Source of the DNA: JANQLC01 sp036881805 | Lineage (GTDB): Bacteria; Bacteroidota; Bacteroidia; Flavobacteriales; JANQLC01 | DNA: 9,947 nucleotides | Assembly (NCBI GenBank): GCA_036881805.1 | Contig: JBAJNK010000090.1 | Location: forward strand, 1 to 9,947 | Reading direction: 5' to 3' | Part shown: in pieces, positions 6,416 to 9,947 of the stretch | How the letters are laid out: each line of letters opens with the position of its first letter | How positions within the stretch are numbered: the first letter of the stretch is position 1 | The notes under the pieces: generated by a model | Database searches by the model: none | What the model was told of the DNA's origin: nothing | The model's input: the letters and a program-made list of their open reading frames with translations, nothing else | Made by a program: the position numbers and the translations under genes

Positions 6416-7765
6416 ATGGGCTCAGACGATAAAATAAACGCTTTCCTCGGTGCGGTAGAATCGAGAAACGGGCATGAACCCGAGTTTATGCAGGCGGTAA
6501 AAGAGGTGGCCGAAGCCGTCATACCCTTTATCGCTGAAAACCCCAAATACGAAGGGAAGAACATCTTCTTGCGCATGGCAGAGCCCGAGCGCCTGATTTC
6601 GTTTCGCGTAGCTTGGACGGATGACAACGGTGAAATTCAGGTCAATCGCGGTTACCGCATTCAGATGAATAGCGCCATCGGCCCATACAAAGGGGGGTTG
6701 CGCTTCCACCCTACGGTCAATGCCAGTATATTGAAGTTTTTGGCTTTTGAACAGGTATTTAAAAATGCGTTGACTACACTGCCGATGGGCGGGGGTAAAG
6801 GGGGGGCTGATTTTGATCCAAAGGGAAAATCCGATGGTGAGATCATGCGATTCTGCCAGAGTTTTATGAACGAGCTCTTCCGACATATCGGCCCCAATAC
6901 AGACGTGCCCGCAGGAGATATCGGTGTTGGAGCCCGAGAGATAGGATATTTATTCGGGCAATACAAGCGGATTAAAGGTCAGTTTACCGGCGTGCTCACC
7001 GGTAAGGGAATGGGTTGGGGTGGCTCCCTGATCCGTCCGCAAGCGACTGGCTATGGCTGTGTGTACTTCGCGCGTGCCATGTTGCAGCGGAAAAACGAGT
7101 CCATCAAGGGAAAGACAATTGCGGTTTCCGGCTCGGGCAATGTAGCCCAGTACGCCATCCAAAAGGCCGTTCAACTGGGCGGAAAAGTGGTGACCCTCTC
7201 CGATTCCTCCGGATACATTCACGATGCAGCGGGTTTGGACGAGGAGAAGCTGAAATTCGTCATGCGACTCAAGAATGTCAAAAGAGGGCGCATCAGCGAA
7301 TACGGGAACGCATATCCCAATGCGACTTTCTACAAGGGAGAAAGGCCTTGGGCGGTAAAATGCGAAATCGCTTTGCCTTGTGCTACGCAAAATGAGCTGG
7401 ACGACAGCGATGCGCAAAAATTAATCGGGAATGGCTTAATTTGTGTATCTGAAGGCGCGAACATGCCCGCCACGCCGAAAGCCGTCGAGGCTTTTCAGGC
7501 AAACGGGATTTTGTTCTCACCGGGTAAAGCCTCTAATGCTGGTGGGGTGGCCGTATCCGGTTTGGAAATGTCTCAAAACGCCCAGCGTTTTAACTGGACA
7601 GCCGATCGGGTCGACGAAAAGCTCCAAGACATCATGAAAAATATTCACGATACGTGTGTTCAATTTGGAAGCGGAGATAATGGCTATGTGGACTATGTGA
7701 AGGGAGCCAACATTGCCGGTTTCGTAAAGGTTGCCGACGCCATGCTGGATCAAGGGGTGGTATAG
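6416..7765 (+). CDS. gdhA: NADP-type glutamate dehydrogenase
   Basis: Hexameric cytoplasmic enzyme that aminates 2-oxoglutarate with ammonium to glutamate, using NADPH in the assimilatory direction. The 449 residues agree with the short GdhA class (E. coli about 447). Substrate-side motifs are GPYKGGLRFHP (89-99), PMGGGKGGADFDPKGK (123-138) with the likely catalytic Lys128, and DVPAGDIGVGAREIG (163-177) with the catalytic Asp in AGD. The coenzyme domain shows SGSGNVAQYA (238-247) and SDSSG (262-266). There is no acidic residue right after the second strand of the kind that favours NAD, so NADP is preferred by inference. The C-terminal half keeps LPCATQNELD, EGANMP, SPGKASNAGGVA and ANIAGFVKVADAML. 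An ATG at 6406 is out of frame. There is no Shine-Dalgarno motif. A terminator-like hairpin follows the stop within about 20 bases. Confidence 0.97.
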   Translation: MGSDDKINAFLGAVESRNGHEPEFMQAVKEVAEAVIPFIAENPKYEGKNIFLRMAEPERLISFRVAWTDDNGEIQVNRGYRIQMNSAIGPYKGGLRFHPTVNASILKFLAFEQVFKNALTTLPMGGGKGGADFDPKGKSDGEIMRFCQSFMNELFRHIGPNTDVPAGDIGVGAREIGYLFGQYKRIKGQFTGVLTGKGMGWGGSLIRPQATGYGCVYFARAMLQRKNESIKGKTIAVSGSGNVAQYAIQKAVQLGGKVVTLSDSSGYIHDAAGLDEEKLKFVMRLKNVKRGRISEYGNAYPNATFYKGERPWAVKCEIALPCATQNELDDSDAQKLIGNGLICVSEGANMPATPKAVEAFQANGILFSPGKASNAGGVAVSGLEMSQNAQRFNWTADRVDEKLQDIMKNIHDTCVQFGSGDNGYVDYVKGANIAGFVKVADAMLDQGVV

Positions 7766-7781
7766 TTCAATCTTACATCCG

Positions 7782-7807
7782 GGTAGCGCAGCGCAGCTGC
7801 CTTTTTT
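7782..7807 (+). terminator. Intrinsic terminator after gdhA, touching the recO start
   Basis: GGTAGC (7782-7787) pairs with GCTGCC (7796-7801), five Watson-Crick pairs and one G-U, with an 8-base loop. An alternative compact fold pairs GCAGC (7788-7792) with GCTGC (7796-7800). Six T residues (7802-7807) follow at once, and the next base is the A of the recO ATG. The structure fits a rho-independent terminator for gdhA, although it is short. Confidence 0.6.
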
Positions 7808-8515
7808 ATGAATTATACGACAAGAGCCCTATTTTTGAGGTCCATTCGCTATGGTGAGCGCGCATTTATCCTGCGTTTTTATACGGAAAGACAAGGCTTA
7901 AAAAGCTATGTTTCAAAAGGAAATCCACCGCGATTTGGGAAATCGAAAAACGCTTCCTTCTCCCCTTTGTCCATCCACCAACTCGAGGCGGCTCCCACCC
8001 GGAAAGGGGGCCTAGATTATTTGCGCACGGCGCATACGGAACTCAGCTTCTTGACTTCGCATCCGGCTAAGACCGCTATCGTATTCTTCCTAGCCGAGTT
8101 GCTAGACCAAGTTTTGAGAGAAGCGGAATCCAATCCACCCTTATTCGATTATTTGATCGATCAGATCCGGTTTTTAAAAGGTGCCGAACACTATGCCAAT
8201 TTCCACCTGTGCTTCGTATTGGATCTGACGCGATACTTGGGATTTTACCCCGATTTACAAGGCCTGCCAACCCCTTATTTCGGCTTGCAGGAAGGCACTT
8301 ATCTCCCCGAAAAGCCAGAATCGTATTTCGTAACCGGCGCGGCTTTGGACTTACTTCAAAGACTGAGTCGTCTACGCGTTACAGAACCCAAGGAGACCTT
8401 TAGCCGGGCGCAGCGAAAGCAATTGCTCAACACATTGGAGCGGTATTATCGCTTGCACCTGGCGGGCTTTAAACCGTTCCAATCCCTCTCTGTATTGGGA
8501 CAACTCTTCGATTGA
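7808..8515 (+). CDS. recO: DNA repair protein RecO
   Basis: RecO works with RecR (and RecF) to load RecA onto SSB-coated single-stranded DNA and can anneal complementary strands. The 235 residues match the family length. The N-terminal OB fold is clear: MNYTTRALFLRSIRYGERAF, then ILRFYTERQGLKSYVSKG (21-38), and SFSPLSIHQLEA near 50-61. The rest is the helical RecO_C part, with AIVFFLAELLDQVLRE (90-105), LFDYLIDQIRFL (112-123), FHLCFVLDLTRYLGFYPDL (132-150) and a C-terminal LLNTLERYYRLHLAGFKPFQS. There is one Cys only, so the zinc-binding cluster of some RecO proteins is absent. The start at 7808 aligns with the usual RecO N-terminus, and a later start would cut into the OB fold. No Shine-Dalgarno motif is possible, because a terminator-like hairpin and T6 fill the leader. 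It is convergent with the next gene. Confidence 0.92.
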   Translation: MNYTTRALFLRSIRYGERAFILRFYTERQGLKSYVSKGNPPRFGKSKNASFSPLSIHQLEAAPTRKGGLDYLRTAHTELSFLTSHPAKTAIVFFLAELLDQVLREAESNPPLFDYLIDQIRFLKGAEHYANFHLCFVLDLTRYLGFYPDLQGLPTPYFGLQEGTYLPEKPESYFVTGAALDLLQRLSRLRVTEPKETFSRAQRKQLLNTLERYYRLHLAGFKPFQSLSVLGQLFD

Positions 8516-8568
8516 TGGTACCATTTTTTGCATGGGAACGACTGCTATTGTAAAGCCTACAGCGCCAT

Positions 8569-8592
8569 ATAATTTGTGCAGCCACAAAATAT
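8569..8592. terminator. Hairpin between convergent recO and the DUF4837 gene
   Basis: TTTGTG (8573-8578) pairs exactly with CACAAA (8583-8588) around a CAGC loop. After one A-A mismatch, three more pairs (8569-8571 with 8590-8592) extend it. It lies in the 159-base gap between two gene ends, where it could stop or protect transcripts from either side. No T tract follows on either strand, so it is not a standard terminator. A second, longer-range pairing in the same gap joins GAAACGG (8629-8635) with CCGTTTC (8681-8687), overlapping the end of the minus-strand gene. Confidence 0.3.
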
Positions 8593-8674
8593 CCGCCTGT
8601 TAAAGTGTAGAAATAGGAAGTCGATGGGGAAACGGTTAAGCCTTTGAACTAAGTGTAGCGTTGACAAAATGGGT

Positions 8675-9667
8675 TTAACCCCGTTTCGCGATTCTCGCCT
8701 TTTGTAGGTGGAAAGTTCTCAGTATGGCTTCCAATTGGATCATCGTATTGTGCTTCTTTTCATTTGGAGCGAGGAGGAAACCTTCAACGGCTACCATGCG
8801 CTTGTGCGCTTTGTCGACATACCAATAACTCAGGAAAGGGCCACCGAGAAACCCTTCGCTCATCTTCCACAACCCGCGCACTTCGGTAAGGGATCGCTCA
8901 CCCCAGCGAACCGTTTTTATGCTGGGACGCAAACCCGGCCTGTTTTCTGTAATCATGTGCGAATGCCTATCCCCTACAAATTCCCCGACACAACTGTCTC
9001 GCAATTTCACCACAGTGCCCATATCGATGTGTTTGTCCTTATCCCAAGGGCTTTCGTAGACGATCACATTGCAACAACTCTTTAAGGTGTTTTTTCGAAA
9101 CCACTGAAAATACGTGGTATCTACGACATGCAGCAGGTAGTCATCGGGAACTTCGAGGTAAACGTTCATTTCTTTGAGTCCAGCATCATCGGATTGATTT
9201 GCGTTTTTGCTTTGGCTTTGCAGGTAATCGAGGTCGGATTGGTAATAAGAATGGATGATCGAATCCTTGAACTCGAGGAGCATCGCATCGATATCGGATA
9301 CAGCTTTACCCGCTACGATGAACAGAAGCTGGGGCTGTGCATATTTGTTTTGGACGGCTCTAAAGCTATTTCTGTTCGCTTTTCGGAACAGCAACAGGTT
9401 GCGGCTCCGCCTTAACAGCTCGGTAAAACCCTTTGGTTTCACCCTTATAAAAGAAAAAACCGATTCTTCTTGCGGCAGCATGGGAAATTTTTTGTCGAGC
9501 GCTTTTTTTACGCCTTTACGCACGCCGGCACGCCATAGTGAATCACCGCATACGACCAATACTTCATCGATGTCTCCCGTAGCGGTTGGAAGTCCCTTGG
9601 GTTTGGCGGTGCAAGCGGTAAGGAGGACGAGCATAAAAAACGGAAAACGGTGTAGCGGAAATCTCAT
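8675..9667 (-). CDS. DUF4837 family lipoprotein
   Basis: The 330-residue protein starts with a lipoprotein signal peptide: basic MRFPLHRF, a hydrophobic stretch, and the lipobox LTAC with lipidated Cys19. It should be anchored to a membrane facing the periplasm. The mature part resembles the DUF4837 family of Bacteroidota. It opens GDIDEVLVVCGDSLWRAGV (31-49), with LPQEESVFSFIRVKP soon after, a run of basic residues around the former RRSRNLLLF, and near the end a W-rich part with GLWKMSEGFLGGPFLSYWYVD and RMVAVEGFLLAPNEKK. I know of no established biochemical role. The call comes from remembered family pattern, so the family name is less certain than the lipoprotein assignment. No TAnnTTTG box is visible on this strand upstream. 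The gene follows a probable tatA on the same strand after about 204 bases, an order I associate with Bacteroidota genomes. Confidence 0.8.
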   Translation of the reverse strand: MRFPLHRFPFFMLVLLTACTAKPKGLPTATGDIDEVLVVCGDSLWRAGVRKGVKKALDKKFPMLPQEESVFSFIRVKPKGFTELLRRSRNLLLFRKANRNSFRAVQNKYAQPQLLFIVAGKAVSDIDAMLLEFKDSIIHSYYQSDLDYLQSQSKNANQSDDAGLKEMNVYLEVPDDYLLHVVDTTYFQWFRKNTLKSCCNVIVYESPWDKDKHIDMGTVVKLRDSCVGEFVGDRHSHMITENRPGLRPSIKTVRWGERSLTEVRGLWKMSEGFLGGPFLSYWYVDKAHKRMVAVEGFLLAPNEKKHNTMIQLEAILRTFHLQKARIAKRG

Positions 9668-9871
9668 GGTTCTCGGTCATTTCTTTTGCCTATTGCAATT
9701 ATCGTACCTCAATTTCATTTTAGATCGTCACCCCTACAGATGATGCTACGAGCGGTATTTTGTGTTTTATCGAAACTGTAACAGATGCATTGACAATCGA
9801 TGAGTAATCTCGTGAATAAAAAGTGGGTTATACAGATTGGGAAGCGCATTCACGGCCACTTCGATAAAGGC

Positions 9872-9947
9872 TTACGATTCTTCGACCTTCGATTTTTCAT
9901 CGGTTTTTTTCGTGGGGCCCGAATCTTTTGAAGCGTTTTTAAACTCT
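9872..9947 (-). CDS. tatA: Probable TatA C-terminus, cut by the window edge
   Basis: The last 24 codons of a minus-strand gene are open to the window edge and end in TAA (forward TTA at 9872-9874). They read EFKNASKDSG then PTKKTDEKSKVEES. In TatA/E proteins the amphipathic helix ends in GKGxxEFKNAxKD and is followed by a charged, disordered tail, which matches well. TatA forms the pore-like component of the twin-arginine export system in the inner membrane. The transmembrane part lies outside the window, so the identity rests on about ten residues plus the neighbouring DUF4837 gene, and other Lys/Ser-rich tails remain possible. Confidence 0.6.
   Translation of the reverse strand, partial: EFKNASKDSGPTKKTDEKSKVEES

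Noticed and set aside
6422..7417. Long minus-strand frames inside gdhA
   Set aside because: They lie wholly opposite conserved gdhA codons and have low-complexity or unrelated content.
8665..8690. GGGTTTAACCC palindrome at the end of the DUF4837 gene as a terminator
   Set aside because: The stem is only three G-C pairs with a usable loop, it contains the stop codon, and no T tract follows in the minus direction.
9668..9871. Open stretch in frame after the tatA stop, and other possible small genes in this 204-base gap
   Set aside because: The in-frame run after TAA is about 34 codons with no start and no familiar motif. No promoter box or strong hairpin was found in the gap.

Overview
The window looks like chromosomal DNA of a Bacteroidota species at roughly 50% G+C. 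The evidence is an HU-CCDC81/SPOR membrane protein and a DUF4837 lipoprotein (both families I associate with this phylum), TAnnTTTG-type -7 promoter boxes, A/T-rich leaders without Shine-Dalgarno motifs, and a TatA-type tail next to the DUF4837 gene. Most of the content is conserved housekeeping. I see no CRISPR array, tRNA, rRNA, insertion sequence, phage gene or defence system.

Left part (1-4242, all + strand): the window opens inside a broken reading frame whose readable part resembles an M23 (LytM-type) peptidase. It loses frame near position 200 and ends before the second metal-binding motif. Next come sufS (Fe-S cluster sulfur donor), lepA (EF4, a ribosomal GTPase) and yebC (translation factor / regulator family). 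The gaps of 33 and 87 bases suggest partly shared transcription.

Middle (4267-6354): a divergent pair shares a 69-base gap. On the minus strand is a predicted single-pass membrane protein with an N-terminal HU-like domain and a C-terminal SPOR domain. Its promoter box sits so close to the start codon that the mRNA may be leaderless. On the plus strand is dprA, which loads RecA on incoming single-stranded DNA.

Right part (6416-9947): gdhA (NADP-type glutamate dehydrogenase) has its own promoter-like box and ends at a hairpin plus T6 that resembles an intrinsic terminator. The T tract runs directly into the start codon of recO. recO is convergent with the DUF4837 lipoprotein gene on the minus strand. 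The right edge carries the last 24 codons of a minus-strand gene that looks like tatA.

The best points for a second look are the decayed M23 module, the terminator touching recO, the likely leaderless HU/SPOR gene and its domain combination, and a Gly-to-Arg change at a normally fixed position in LepA. I do not see a clear undescribed multi-gene system.
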